From an uncultured Bacteroidales bacterium (GTDB lineage Bacteria > Bacteroidota > Bacteroidia > Bacteroidales > Paludibacteraceae), in contig CAMOGT010000007.1 in the NCBI GenBank assembly GCA_946614295.1, forward strand, positions 1 to 54,537: a stretch of DNA of 54,537 nt, read 5' to 3'. A program made the position numbers and the translations under genes. The notes beneath the pieces were generated by a model. The model ran no database searches and had not been told where the DNA came from. It saw nothing but the letters and a program-made list of their open reading frames with translations. This document shows positions 1 through 10,500 of this stretch, piece by piece. The stretch's first letter is position 1; each line of letters opens with the position of its first letter.

Positions 1-3000
1 GGTCCGGAGCTCAAGATGCACGAGTGCGGTCTGCCTAAAGAGATGGCAGCGGAACTCTATAAGCCGTTCATCATCCGTAAGCTCATCGAGCGCGGTATCG
101 TCAAGACCGTTAAGTCGGCTAAGAAGATCATCGATCGCCGCGAGCCGGTGATCTATGAGATCCTCGAGCACGTGATGGAGGGACACCCTGTCCTGCTGAA
201 CCGTGCGCCGACACTGCACCGCCACGGTATCCTGGCTTTCCAGCCTAAGATGATCGAGGGTAAGGCTATTCAGCTCCACCCGCTGGCTTGTGCCGGATTC
301 AACGCCGACTTCGACGGTGACCAGATGGCGGTTCACTTGCCGCTGTCCAACGAAGCTATCCTTGAGGCGCAGCTCCTGATGCTCGGCTCCCATAACATTC
401 TCGACCCGGCTAACGGTAACCCGATTACCGTGCCGTCGCAGGATATGATCCTTGGTCTCTATTATATTACCAAGGAACGCGCAGGCGTGAAGGGCGAAGG
501 ACTGGTCTTCTACTCTCAGGAGGAGGCGATCATCGCGCTCAACGAGGGCCGTGTGGACATCCACGCCAAGGTCAAAGTGCGTATCAACGGCGAGCTCATC
601 GAGACTACCCCGGGTCGTGTTATCGTCAACCAGTATGTGCCCGCGGAGATCGGTTATCAGAATACCCTGATGAAGAAAGGTGCTGTCAAGTCCATCATCA
701 CCAAGGTTATCAAGACCTGCGGTGTAGCGCGTGCGGCACAGTTCCTCGATGATATCAAGGACCTCGGTTACTACCGCGCTTTCCGTGGTGGTCTGTCCTT
801 CAACCTCAATGATATCCTTATCCCGGAGGAGCGCAAAGACGAGATCGCGAAGGGTAACGCCATCGTCGATGACCTCTATGCGAACTACACCATGGGTCTT
901 ATCACCGATGACGAGCGTTATCGTAAGACCGTGGATACATGGAAGGAGATTGACGAGGAACTCAAGGGCCTCGTCATGAAGCACATGCAGGAGGCGGACG
1001 AGGGATTCAACTCCGTCTATATGATGATGGATTCCGGTGCCCGTGGTAATGCGGACCAGATCAAACAGCTCGCCGGTATCCGTGGTATCATGGGTAAGCC
1101 GTTGAAAGCCGGCTCCACCGATACCCGTACCGATATTGAGAACCCGATTCTTGCGAACTTCAAAGAGGGTATGTCCGTGCTCGAGTACTTCATCTCCACC
1201 CACGGTGCCCGTAAGGGTCTGGCGGATACCGCTCTGAAGACCGCTGATGCCGGTTACCTCACCCGTCGTCTCGTGGACGTATCGCACGATGTGATCATCA
1301 ACGAGGAGGACTGTGGTACGCTCCGTGGTCTGGCTACCCGTGCCGTGAAGGATGGTGACCGCGTTGTCGCTTCCCTCTCGCAGCGTATCCTGGGCCGTGT
1401 GTCCGTACATGATATCCACGATAACGAAGGTAACCTCATCGTCGCTTCGGGCGAGGAGATCCGCGAGCCGCAGTGCGAGGCTATCGAGGCTGCCGGTATC
1501 GAGGAGGTGGTTATCCGCTCCGTACTCACCTGTGAGTCCAAGCACGGCGTCTGCGCGAAGTGCTACGGCCGCAACCTGGCATCCCGTAAGATGGTGCAGA
1601 AGGGTGAGGCAGTCGGTGTCATCGCAGCGCAGGCTATCGGTGAGCCGGGTACCCAGCTGACCCTCCGTACCTTCCACTCCGGTGGTCTGGCGGGTGGTTC
1701 GGCAGCGCAGTCCACTTACGACCTCTCGCGCGACGGTATCGTTGAGATCGAAGATCTGCGTACCATCACTACCGCTGCCGGAGATGTTATCGCCGTATCG
1801 CGTAAGAACACCCTCTCTCTCAAGGACGAGAAGACCGGTGTCGTACTCGCTACCTTCGATATTCCTTACTCTGCCAAACTGTTCGTCACCTCCGGTGAGA
1901 AATATACCAAAGGCACCCGTGTCTGCGAGTGGGACTCCTATAAGATTCCGCTCCTCATTGAGCAGGATGGTTTCATCCGCTTCGAGGATGTGATCGAGGG
2001 TGTGACCTGCAAGACGGAGACCGATGAGCAGACCGGTAAACGCGAGGTGTACATCACCGAGTCCAAGGATAAGACCAAACTGCCGCAGGCGCATATCGTA
2101 GACAAGGCGGGTAATATCCTCCGCTCCTACAACCTGCCGGTGAAGGCGAACCTCGATGTCAAAGACGGTGATGAGGTGAAGATCGGCGACTCGCTCTTCT
2201 CAACCGCACGCGCCAAGAACTCGGGTGGTGATATCACCTCCGGTCTGCCGCGTATCACCGAGCTCTTCGAGGCGCGTAACCCGTCCAACCCGGCTATCGT
2301 GGCTGAGATTGACGGCGAGATCTCCTATGGCAAAATCAAACGTGGTAACCGTGAGCTCTTCGTCACCTCCAAACTGGGTGAGCAGAAGGCTTACCTCATC
2401 CCGCTGACCAAGCAGATCCTCGTGCAGGAAGGCGACTTCGTCCGCGCCGGCGCACCGCTCTCTGACGGTGCCATCACGCCGGATGATATCCTCGCTATCC
2501 AGGGTCCGACGGCGGTACAGAACCATATCGTCAACGAGGCACAGGCGGTTTACCGCATGCAGGGTGTGGAGATCAACGACAAGCACTTCGAGATTATCGT
2601 GCGCCAGATGATGCGCAAGGTAGAGATCCTTGAGCCGGGTGACACCCGCTTCCTGGAGGGTGACATCATTGACAAGCTCGACTTCCTCGAGGAGAACGAC
2701 CGTATCTACGGCCGCAAGGTGGTTACCGATGCCGGTGACTCCGAGAACCTCCGCGAGGGACAGATCGTTACCGCCCGCCGTCTCCACGATGAGAACTCGT
2801 CTCTCCGCCGCCGCGACAAGAAACTCGTTCAGGCGCGTGATGCCGAGTGCGCTACCGCCAAACAGATTCTCCAGGGTATCACCCGTGCTGCCCTCGGTAC
2901 CAAGTCCTTCATGTCCGCTGCTTCCTTCCAGGAGACTACCAAGGTCCTCAACGAGGCGGCTATCCGCGGCAAGGTGGACTACCTCGAGGGTATGAAGGAG

Positions 3001-3150
3001 AACGTGATCTGCGGTAACCTCATCCCTGCCGGTACAGGACTCCGCGAGTTCCAGAAACTCGCCGTTCACAACGCCGAGGAGTACGCTGCCATCCAGGCTG
3101 CACGTGAGGCGGCTGAGGCAGCCCTTAACGGCGAAGATGACCGTTACTAA
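1..3150 (+). CDS. rpoC: DNA-directed RNA polymerase subunit beta' (5' truncated)
   Basis: This is the C-terminal three quarters of the largest core RNA polymerase subunit; the reading frame is open from base 1, so the start lies outside the window. The absolutely conserved active-site motif [12 protein letters not shown] (about codons 101-112 of the visible part) carries the three aspartates that hold the catalytic Mg. Bridge-helix and trigger-loop sequence follows ([17 protein letters not shown], then [18 protein letters not shown]). The second zinc site is visible as a Cys in EEDCGT plus the cluster [11 protein letters not shown]. The tail is acidic and Ala-rich and stops with TAA. About 1049 residues are visible, so several hundred N-terminal residues are missing. 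It is the essential transcription enzyme, normally co-transcribed with rpoB upstream. Confidence 0.99.
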   Translation, partial: GPELKMHECGLPKEMAAELYKPFIIRKLIERGIVKTVKSAKKIIDRREPVIYEILEHVMEGHPVLLNRAPTLHRHGILAFQPKMIEGKAIQLHPLACAGFNADFDGDQMAVHLPLSNEAILEAQLLMLGSHNILDPANGNPITVPSQDMILGLYYITKERAGVKGEGLVFYSQEEAIIALNEGRVDIHAKVKVRINGELIETTPGRVIVNQYVPAEIGYQNTLMKKGAVKSIITKVIKTCGVARAAQFLDDIKDLGYYRAFRGGLSFNLNDILIPEERKDEIAKGNAIVDDLYANYTMGLITDDERYRKTVDTWKEIDEELKGLVMKHMQEADEGFNSVYMMMDSGARGNADQIKQLAGIRGIMGKPLKAGSTDTRTDIENPILANFKEGMSVLEYFISTHGARKGLADTALKTADAGYLTRRLVDVSHDVIINEEDCGTLRGLATRAVKDGDRVVASLSQRILGRVSVHDIHDNEGNLIVASGEEIREPQCEAIEAAGIEEVVIRSVLTCESKHGVCAKCYGRNLASRKMVQKGEAVGVIAAQAIGEPGTQLTLRTFHSGGLAGGSAAQSTYDLSRDGIVEIEDLRTITTAAGDVIAVSRKNTLSLKDEKTGVVLATFDIPYSAKLFVTSGEKYTKGTRVCEWDSYKIPLLIEQDGFIRFEDVIEGVTCKTETDEQTGKREVYITESKDKTKLPQAHIVDKAGNILRSYNLPVKANLDVKDGDEVKIGDSLFSTARAKNSGGDITSGLPRITELFEARNPSNPAIVAEIDGEISYGKIKRGNRELFVTSKLGEQKAYLIPLTKQILVQEGDFVRAGAPLSDGAITPDDILAIQGPTAVQNHIVNEAQAVYRMQGVEINDKHFEIIVRQMMRKVEILEPGDTRFLEGDIIDKLDFLEENDRIYGRKVVTDAGDSENLREGQIVTARRLHDENSSLRRRDKKLVQARDAECATAKQILQGITRAALGTKSFMSAASFQETTKVLNEAAIRGKVDYLEGMKENVICGNLIPAGTGLREFQKLAVHNAEEYAAIQAAREAAEAALNGEDDRY

Positions 3151-3196
3151 GCTCTGTACTGACATACTGAGTTGAAGCCCTGATGGCTGATAATCC

Positions 3197-3227
3197 GCAC
3201 TCTCTCCTTGTTTATAGGGGAGAGTGC
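3197..3227 (+). terminator. Stem-loop after rpoC, possible terminator
   Basis: An 11-bp stem (GCACTCTCTCC pairing with GGGGAGAGTGC, one G-U) has a 9-nt loop and starts 46 bases after the rpoC stop. The T-run after it is weak, so it may be a pause or attenuator and not a full terminator. The loop contains an ATG in frame with the next gene, but the signal peptide begins at the later ATG at 3250. Confidence 0.5.
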
Positions 3228-3249
3228 TGTTCAAAATAAAGTAGAGCAA

Positions 3250-4659
3250 ATGAAAAAACTGATCCTTTGTACCTTTTCGTGGGTACTCTCTATCCTTTTC
3301 ATCTCCGCACACGCGGAGGACAAAGCGTATCTGACTTTGGAGCGGACGCCGGACGCGGGTGTCTATCTGCCGGCTCCGCCCGACACGGCGTCGGTGCATT
3401 TCGCAACCGATCTGTGGACTTGGCAGTTAGGCAAGACCCTCCGTCCTACCGCCCGCGGCGAGCAGGCAAGCAAGGAGAGTGCGTGGTCGGCGGAGGAGAT
3501 GATGCGCATCCTCTCCGAGGCGATGGAGCACCCTGTCTCGGACAAACAGACCCCTGCCATCGCGCGGTTCGTCCGCCGGCTGACGGCCACCTCGCATTGG
3601 GCGCCCTATGCCGCCAAGAAGAAATACATGCGGGTTCGTCCTTTCGCCCGGATGAACGAGCACCTGACCTCTGCTTACGACGATGAGGCCTCCCTCCGCA
3701 AGAACGGGTCTTACCCCTCGGGGCATACCTCGTTAGGGTGGATGGTAGCTTTGGGAATGACGGAGGTGGCGCCTGAGTTGGCGGACACGATACTCCGCAG
3801 GGGTTTCCAGTACGGCGAGGACAGATGGATCGTCGGAGCACACTGGCGGAGCGACGTGCAGGCGGGATACCTCTGCTCATCGGCTACGTGGGCATGCGCC
3901 CATGCTAATCCGGAGTACTACGAGGATCTGGCTGCCGCTCGCGCCGAGTGGAGCAAATATGCAAAAACCAAAGCCAAGGCAAAAACCAAAGCCAAAGCGG
4001 ATGCCCAAGCCGGCGCCAGGAACCTTCCGGTCCCCGACGGGCTGAGGATCATGGAGACGCCTGTCGATACCGCTTCCTTCCTCTATTACGATGACCTCAT
4101 GGGCTACTATGAGGGGAAGGCGCTGCGCCACACCATGGCGGGACAGAAAGCTATTCAGGGAGCCGCCAAGAAGACCGAGGACCTGATGCGCTATTTCTCT
4201 CCGGCGGTGGATATACCGGTATCCAAGGAGACGACTCCGGCACTCTATGCGCTGATGGACTATACCCACGACTACCTCAAGCGGTGCACCAAGAGTATCA
4301 AGAACCGCCATCCGCGCAAGCGTCCGTTTGTGCAGTTCGGCGAGCCTACGCTCATGCCCGGACTGGAGAGCGATTCCGAGGCTACGGCCTCCTATCCCTC
4401 CGGCCATTCCGCAAGAGGATGGGGCATGGCGTTGCTCCTGACGGAGGTCATGCCCGACTGCTCCAACGCCCTTCTGGCGACGGGGTATGAGTACGGTCAC
4501 GACCGTGTCGTAGCGGGATACCACTACTTGTCGGATGTGCAGGCAGCACGGATCGTGGCATCCTATGCTCTCGCTTATCTTCATACTGACGAGCAGTTCT
4601 GCCGGCTCATGGAGGAGGCTAAAAAAGAGTATCAGGCACAACGTCCCATTGTAAAATAG
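3250..4659 (+). CDS. Secreted tandem-domain PAP2 / class A acid phosphatase
   Basis: Predicted exported phosphomonoesterase of 469 residues. The start at 3250 is chosen because MKKLILCTFSW begins a typical signal peptide ending near SAHA. Two complete class A acid phosphatase signatures are present. The first has KKKYMRVRP (about residue 123), PSGH (about 156) and R-x5-H-x3-D (DRWIVGAHWRSD, about 192-202). The second has KNRHPRKRP (about 351), PSGH (about 383) and DRVVAGYHYLSD (about 419-430). All predicted phosphate-binding and nucleophile His residues are kept in both copies. A Lys/Ala/Thr-rich linker made of repeated KTKAKAKT-like words separates the halves. Single-domain enzymes of this family are about 230-260 residues, so this is an internal duplication or fusion. 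It probably acts in the periplasm; the substrate is unknown. Confidence 0.85.
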   Translation: MKKLILCTFSWVLSILFISAHAEDKAYLTLERTPDAGVYLPAPPDTASVHFATDLWTWQLGKTLRPTARGEQASKESAWSAEEMMRILSEAMEHPVSDKQTPAIARFVRRLTATSHWAPYAAKKKYMRVRPFARMNEHLTSAYDDEASLRKNGSYPSGHTSLGWMVALGMTEVAPELADTILRRGFQYGEDRWIVGAHWRSDVQAGYLCSSATWACAHANPEYYEDLAAARAEWSKYAKTKAKAKTKAKADAQAGARNLPVPDGLRIMETPVDTASFLYYDDLMGYYEGKALRHTMAGQKAIQGAAKKTEDLMRYFSPAVDIPVSKETTPALYALMDYTHDYLKRCTKSIKNRHPRKRPFVQFGEPTLMPGLESDSEATASYPSGHSARGWGMALLLTEVMPDCSNALLATGYEYGHDRVVAGYHYLSDVQAARIVASYALAYLHTDEQFCRLMEEAKKEYQAQRPIVK

Positions 4660-4677
4660 AAAAATAGTACAACAGAT

Positions 4678-5580
4678 ATGAAACCAACACTTTTTGTACT
4701 TGCTGCGGGTATGGGCAGCCGTTACGGCGGTCTGAAGCAGCTCGATGGTCTGGGTCCTCACGGTGAGACGATCATGGACTACAGTATTTATGACGCTATC
4801 CAAGCCGGGTTCGGTAAGGTGGTTTTTGTCATCCGCCGTGTGTTCGAGACGGACTTCCGCGAGAAGATCGTCTCCAAATACGAGCACCGTATTCCGGTAG
4901 AACTTGTGTTCCAGGATCTGGACAACCTGCCGGCGGGATTTACCGTGCCGGAGGGGCGCGAGAAACCCTGGGGCACCAACCACGCCGTGCTGATGGGTAA
5001 GGACGTGATCCGCGAGCCGTTCGCCGTCATCAATGCCGACGATTACTACGGCCGCGAGTCATTCCAAGTATTAGCGGACTACCTGCGCTCCATCGAGGGC
5101 ACGGAGGGACGGTACGCCATGGTCGGTTACCGCGTATGCAACACCCTGTCGGAGTCGGGATCGGTAGCGCGCGGCGTATGTGAGACCAACGCGGAAGGTT
5201 ACCTGACCAAGGTCACCGAGCGCACGAAGATCCTGCGCGAGGAGGACGGCGTGATCCGTTTCTTCGAGGAGAACGGTAAGTTCCCGCTGGAGGAGAACAC
5301 ACCGGTGTCGATGAACATGTGGGCGTTCACGCCGGATTATTTCCGCCACTCGGAGGAGTATTTCGTGACGTTCCTCAAGGAGCACGGCCAAGAGCTGAAA
5401 TCGGAGTTCTATATCCCGACGGCGGTGGATAACCTGATCCATTCGGGTAAGGCGACCTGCAAGGTGCTGGACACCCCGTCCCGCTGGTTCGGCGTGACCT
5501 ACGCGACCGACCGTCCGCAGGTGGTAGATAAGTTCGCCCGGTTGGTAAAAGACGGCGTTTATCCCTCGCCCTTGTTCTAG
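4678..5580 (+). CDS. Nucleotidyltransferase family protein (sugar-phosphate NTP transferase fold)
   Basis: 300-residue cytoplasmic protein beginning with the nucleotide-binding loop LAAGMGSRYGGLKQ, followed by a later acidic metal-site segment NADDYYGRE (about residue 120). This is the GT-A-like NTP_transferase fold that makes NDP-sugars or moves nucleotidyl groups. The gene starts 18 bases after the phosphatase stop and is followed by galE, which fits a role in nucleotide-sugar supply, but the exact substrate cannot be read from the sequence. The length matches uncharacterised Bacteroidetes members of the family. Confidence 0.8.
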   Translation: MKPTLFVLAAGMGSRYGGLKQLDGLGPHGETIMDYSIYDAIQAGFGKVVFVIRRVFETDFREKIVSKYEHRIPVELVFQDLDNLPAGFTVPEGREKPWGTNHAVLMGKDVIREPFAVINADDYYGRESFQVLADYLRSIEGTEGRYAMVGYRVCNTLSESGSVARGVCETNAEGYLTKVTERTKILREEDGVIRFFEENGKFPLEENTPVSMNMWAFTPDYFRHSEEYFVTFLKEHGQELKSEFYIPTAVDNLIHSGKATCKVLDTPSRWFGVTYATDRPQVVDKFARLVKDGVYPSPLF

Positions 5581-5581
5581 A

Positions 5582-5645
5582 TATTCATTATTCATTATTC
5601 ATTATTCATTATTCATTATTCATCTTTCATTTTTCATTTTTCATT
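5582..5645. repeat. A/T-rich heptamer tandem repeat between nucleotidyltransferase gene and galE
   Basis: Tandem copies of ATTCATT (about five) followed by about three TTTCATT-like copies fill the whole gap up to the galE ATG. They sit where the galE ribosome-binding site would be expected, and no Shine-Dalgarno sequence is visible. Similar but not identical 7-bp repeats occur at other gene borders in this window. Confidence 0.85.
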
Positions 5646-6665
5646 ATGAATATCCTTGTTACCGGCGGAGCCGGATTCATCGGCTCCCATACCTTGATAG
5701 AACTCTACCGCGCGGGGCACAGCGCCGTGGTGGTGGATAACCTCTATAACTCCGACCCCGAGGCGCTGAAACGTGTCGCAGAGATTATCGGCGTAGATGA
5801 GATCCCGTTCGTGAAGGCGGATATCCGCGACCGCGAGGCGCTGGAGGAAGTATTTTCCGCGCACCGCTTTGATGCCTGCATCCATTTCGCGGGACTGAAA
5901 GCCGTAGGTGAGTCGGTCGCCAAACCGCTGGAGTACTACGAGAACAACATGAACGGCACGTTCGTGCTGCTCGATGTGATGCGTAAGCATAACTGCAAGA
6001 ACATCATCTTCTCCTCCTCCGCGACGGTCTATGGCGACCCGGCTGTCATTCCTATCACCGAGGAGTGCCCGAAGGGGCATTGCACCAACCCTTACGGTCA
6101 GACGAAATCGATGCTGGAGCAGGTGATGATGGACCTGCAGAAAGCCGATCCGGAGTGGAACGTAGTGCTGCTGAGGTACTTCAACCCGATCGGTGCGCAC
6201 CCGTCGGGACGCATCGGCGAGAACCCCAACGGCATCCCCAATAACCTGATGCCGTATATCACCCAGGTGGCTATCGGCCGCCGCGAGAAACTGAACGTCT
6301 TCGGCAACGACTATCCTACGCCGGACGGCACCGGTGTGCGCGACTATATCCACGTAGTGGATCTGGCAACGGCACACGTGGCTGCTCTGCAGGCGATTGA
6401 CCGCAATCAGGGTCTGGCGATCTATAATATCGGTACGGGTCACGGCTACTCGGTGCTCGACGTCGTCAAGACCTTTGTGAAGGTCAACGGTGTGGATGTA
6501 CCGTACGAGATCAAGGAGCGCCGCGCGGGCGACATAGCGACCTGTTATTGCGACCCCGCCAAGGCAGCAAAGGAGTTGGGATGGAAAGCCCAATATGGAC
6601 TGGAAGAGATGTGCCGCGACTCCTGGAACTGGCAGAAGAAGAACCCTAACGGCTATCACTCATGA
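5646..6665 (+). CDS. galE: UDP-glucose 4-epimerase
   Basis: 339-residue extended short-chain dehydrogenase that interconverts UDP-glucose and UDP-galactose using bound NAD. The N-terminus has the Rossmann motif TGGAGFIGSH (residues 6-15). The catalytic Ser lies in FSSSATVYGD and the Tyr-Lys pair in NPYGQTKS (about residue 150). Typical GalE segments follow: RYFNPIGAHPSGRIGE, DYIHVVDLA and NIGTGHGYSVLDVV. Length and motifs match GalE of other bacteria. It closes the short gene run that begins with the phosphatase and is followed by a clear terminator. Confidence 0.97.
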   Translation: MNILVTGGAGFIGSHTLIELYRAGHSAVVVDNLYNSDPEALKRVAEIIGVDEIPFVKADIRDREALEEVFSAHRFDACIHFAGLKAVGESVAKPLEYYENNMNGTFVLLDVMRKHNCKNIIFSSSATVYGDPAVIPITEECPKGHCTNPYGQTKSMLEQVMMDLQKADPEWNVVLLRYFNPIGAHPSGRIGENPNGIPNNLMPYITQVAIGRREKLNVFGNDYPTPDGTGVRDYIHVVDLATAHVAALQAIDRNQGLAIYNIGTGHGYSVLDVVKTFVKVNGVDVPYEIKERRAGDIATCYCDPAKAAKELGWKAQYGLEEMCRDSWNWQKKNPNGYHS

Positions 6666-6690
6666 ATCAATAGAGAGTGATCAAGGTGTA

Positions 6691-6731
6691 AAAATCGGCA
6701 GTTTTAGTGGTAAAAATTGCCGATTTTTTTA
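6691..6731 (+). terminator. Rho-independent terminator after galE
   Basis: A perfect 10-bp stem (AAAATCGGCA pairing with TGCCGATTTT) has a 17-nt loop and runs into TTTTTTTATA, starting 26 bases after the galE stop. Confidence 0.85.
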
Positions 6732-6737
6732 TATTTA

Positions 6738-6770
6738 TTTGCATGTATGCAAAATAATTCGTATCTTTGC
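6738..6770 (+). promoter_or_regulatory. Bacteroidetes-type promoter for mntA-hepT
   Basis: TTTG at 6738-6741, a 20-base spacer and TATCTTTGC at 6762-6770 match the Bacteroidetes -33/-7 consensus. The -33 box lies in the near-palindrome TTTGCATGTATGCAAA (6738-6753). The first ATG of the antitoxin gene is 22 bases downstream. Confidence 0.85.
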
Positions 6771-6792
6771 GCCGTGATATAATGCAAACACA

Positions 6793-7086
6793 ATGAAGAC
6801 GACAGCGGAATACATAGAGACATTGAGACAGCACGCCCCGATTTTGCGTGAGCGATTCGGTATGACTTCTATGCAACTGTTCGGGTCTGTAGCTCGTGGC
6901 GAGCACAACGAGGATAGCGATGTAGATGTGTTTGTCGAAATGCCCGCAACGTTGCGTGGTGTAGGTGGTGCTCATGATTATTTGGAACAATTAACCGGAA
7001 GACATGTAGATATGATTTTAAAACATCGTAATCTTACCCCGTTCTTCCTAAATGAGGTTAAAAGAGATGGTGTTAGAATATTCTGA
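6793..7086 (+). CDS. mntA: MntA-type minimal nucleotidyltransferase antitoxin
   Basis: 97-residue protein with the minimal nucleotidyltransferase signature GSVARGE followed by DSDVDVFVE, the G-S-x(n)-D-x-D pattern that binds NTP and metal. In studied MntA-HepT pairs this protein AMPylates a Tyr of the HEPN toxin and silences it. The gene comes first, its own promoter is visible, and its 3' end overlaps the HEPN gene, the normal arrangement. Codon use is more A/T-rich than in galE upstream, which suggests transfer. The antitoxin role is inferred from family and context. Confidence 0.88.
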   Translation: MKTTAEYIETLRQHAPILRERFGMTSMQLFGSVARGEHNEDSDVDVFVEMPATLRGVGGAHDYLEQLTGRHVDMILKHRNLTPFFLNEVKRDGVRIF

Positions 7087-7471
7087 AAATGTGCGACTCG
7101 CTCATGAAACACTTCTGAATGTGCAGAAATCAATTCTCATGTTGCAGGAGTGGAATGAGGATGTTACTAGTCCTGAAGAGTGGTTGACTTCTCCTCTGGG
7201 AATGCAGAGGTTGGCGGGTAACGCAATGATGGTGGAGGTAATCGGTGAAGAAGTTAAAAAAGTAGAAAAGCGTTTAGGGATGGACTTCCTGAATCAACGT
7301 CCAGAGATACCTTGGAGAGATATTATGGGAATGCGTAATCATATTGCTCACGGATATTTTGATATAAATGAGGAGTACGTATTTTCAGTTATTAAGAACG
7401 ACCTTGCCCCGTTGTTAGAGGCGGTAGAGTATCTGATTCAAATAACCGATGAATTGTATTTAACAGTGTAA
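7067..7471 (+). CDS. hepT: HepT-like HEPN (DUF86) ribonuclease toxin
   Basis: 134-residue all-helical protein. The HEPN RNase motif R-x4-H-x-Y is intact as RNHIAHGY, giving catalytic Arg/His and the Tyr that MntA modifies. The start at 7067 is preferred over the ATG at 7052 because GAGG (7054-7057) lies 9 bases ahead of it. It then overlaps mntA by 20 bases, implying translational coupling. The expected role is a tRNA or mRNA ribonuclease held inactive by AMPylation, used in phage defence or element maintenance. Confidence 0.88.
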   Translation: MVLEYSENVRLAHETLLNVQKSILMLQEWNEDVTSPEEWLTSPLGMQRLAGNAMMVEVIGEEVKKVEKRLGMDFLNQRPEIPWRDIMGMRNHIAHGYFDINEEYVFSVIKNDLAPLLEAVEYLIQITDELYLTV

Positions 7472-7514
7472 AAATGAAATTATAAATCAACACAAATATT
7501 AACTAAAAAATCTA

Positions 7515-10500
7515 ATGCTTATGAAGGCCAATTTTCTAAATTTGGTAGCGAAGATGCCCCAAAACACAGGGGGGGGTAATTCGCAAAGTTTCACATTGCA
7601 ATCTATAGGTGCGCAGTATTTTACTCGTTTATTAGGTTCGTCATGTCGTGTATGGAAGTATGTTGCATGCATGCTGATGGTTCTCGTACTCGGCATCGGA
7701 CAGATGTGGGGAACGACAGGAGACCTTTTGGATATAAATTTTACCGATTGGTATAATGATGGAGGTACTACTCAAGCGTCCGGAACACATTATATCTATA
7801 CTGCATCATCTGGAACATATAAGCGTTCTAATGTGGCATATTTTACAAATAGCGCATATTCTCAATCAGTACCAAGTGCTACTAATTATGTTTGTGTAAC
7901 GTGTAGTACATCAACGTACCATGTTTATGCTAAAAATAATAAATATTTGAGTTCGTCTGATCCTGAAACTTATTCGGATAGTTACACAGTATCGCATAAT
8001 TCGAACACAACCGCACCAACAACTGTAGTGTTTACATTGTCTTCGCCTGCGATTATTGAACTTTTGGTTGGAGCTTCTTCAATTGGAAATACTAGTGCTA
8101 CTTACGGCTATACGGCTCCAACGGCAAATGCCTCTAAAGTTCAAAGAGCATATCATTTCTTGAAGACATATGATTATGCGACAGGCAGTTATCCTTTAGC
8201 AGATGAGATAAAACTAAATTCGAAAGATGCAATAGCTTATGTGACAGATACAACAACGGTTGCAGGTACTGTATCCTATGAGTTTGATGCAGGCAAGTTG
8301 TATTCGGCATCTGGAACGAATAATAAGAAATTCTATATTTATGCAATTCGTGTAACTACGTATTCTGCAACTCCGGCGACATATACATTAGCATGGAATT
8401 TGGACGGAGGTAGTGTAGATGTAGCAGGAACGGCAGCAGGCTCTTATGCAGCAGGAACGACTATTACTGCTCCAACAGTTTCTAAGACGGGTCATGCTTT
8501 TAATGGCTGGGATCCGGCTGTACCGGCTACAATGCCAGCTGCAAATAGTGAATATACGGCTACATGGACGCCATCTGTATATTCAGTAACTTTGCATACA
8601 AATGACGGAACAATCAATAGTGGAAATGTAAGTTCTTATACGTTCGGTGTGGGAGCTACGCTGCCGACGGATGTATTGAAGGCAAGTTGTGACTTTGCAG
8701 GATGGTATGCAAGTTCTACTTTCGAGGGCGAGCGCGTTTATACTATCGGCACTGATGCGACGGGAGATAAAGAATATTGGGCAAAATGGCAACCAGCAGC
8801 GACAAAGCATAGTATTACATATGCCGGTTATGGCAGTGCAGATATGAGTGGTTATCCGACGCAGTATTCCGAGGGAGTAGGTATTGCTTCTTTCGAGTCA
8901 TTGGAGGATACGGAGGATGAGCACTTCTTGGGTTGGAATCCGACATTTATTAGCGCTGAGGCAACTACAGACCAAACTATTACGGCTACATGGGAGGATA
9001 AGAAAGTGGTTACTTTCAATAGCAACGGCGGAAGCGCTGTAGCGGCTGTGAAGGTGGTTAGTGGTGAAACTGTATCGGCTCCGACTGCTCCGACTCGTTT
9101 GAACTGGACATTCCAAAAATGGCAAAAGGATGGAGTGGATTATGATTTCGCTACCGCAGTAACAGAGGATATTACGCTGGATGCGGTTTGGAGCAGAAAT
9201 GAGATTAGTGGAGAAGAAAGCAGTGAGGTAATAGTAAGTGAAACTACCAATCCAAGTGCTCCATTGACTAATCCTGAGTATGGATATTCTCAAACATATA
9301 CTGAAAAAGGGAAATATGCCTTGACAGGTGGTATGTACGGCGGAGATACAGGCAAGCGTTATGTGAAATTTACTATACCTAATGGATGTACAGGTGTGGC
9401 TTACCTAAAAGGAACTAAAAGTAATACAAGAAAATTAGTCCTAATAGGCGAAGCAACAAAAACAGCACATGACGAAGCAACAGGAGATGCAAAAACACAA
9501 TTTAACGATGCTAGTGAATGTGAAATATACATATCTCTATCGTCGGGAACATCTACAGCAGATGGAACTTCTGGAACGTTGTCTTCTGGAGATTATTGGG
9601 TGACTGCTTCTGGTGGAGGCTTGGATATTAATACACTTACGGTAGCATTAACAAGTTCACCTCTTTCTGTTAAGTTGAAAGTAAATGGCGATGTAACGCA
9701 GACTATCAATGTGACATCGGGAGAGAAGTTAGGTAACTTGTTCCTGAATGGTGAACTGCCGGAATTAGTTATTACGGGTTATACCTTCAACGGATGGAAG
9801 AACGAGGAAGGCGATGCTGCGGTTTCGAAAACTACGGAGATCACCAAGTCGATGGTTATTTATGCAGATTTGAGTGCAGCAACTTACGATGTAACGTTGA
9901 GTGCAGGTACAAATGCTACGTCAGCCGGAACAGCTACTGTTCAGATGGGAGCAGGTGCCCTGACCATCACTTCTGCAACTACCGGGTCGGGTGCTTTGAA
10001 AGGATTCTATACCACGAGTGACGGCGATGTAAAAGTGGCTGAGGCTAATGGTACGTTGGTAACAGGCGATGTAACGGGTTATGTTGCAAACGGCAAGTGG
10101 GACAAAGCAAGTGATACTGAGTTGTTCGCTCAATATGCGCCGTCTTATGATGTTAAGTTCTTCCCCGGTTATGGCGAGAATACACAGATCGGTGAGACGC
10201 AGAGTATCTTAGGTGGTAGTTATGCTGTCGCTCCCGCAGACCCTGAGCGCGAAGGATTTAAGTTCTTAGGATGGTCCATCACAACATCGAAAGACGATAT
10301 CAAGACGGTTGGCTCGTATGGTATATCGGCAGCTACGGACTTCACGGCAATCTGGCAAGAGAAGTTCAAAGTAGCTTACTATGATGGTGCAACCAAGTTA
10401 GGCGAGGAGGATGTATATGATGGCGAGAGTCCGGCGCATAGTGGAGATTATGAGGAGCGGATGTTGGCTGATTTCGATGGCTGGTACAATAATGCTGATT

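Noticed and set aside
3208..3249. Upstream ATG of the phosphatase gene at 3208
   Set aside because: It lies in the rpoC stem-loop and would bury the signal peptide.
2200..3399. 399-codon open frame on the minus strand opposite rpoC
   Set aside because: It is antisense to conserved rpoC sequence and has no recognisable domain or start signal; a codon-bias shadow.
3877..4983. 368-codon minus-strand frame opposite the phosphatase
   Set aside because: Shadow of the PAP2 and nucleotidyltransferase genes, no domain seen.
5582..5645. CRISPR-like array
   Set aside because: Units are 7 bp with no spacers, so it is a simple tandem repeat; no cas genes are in the window.
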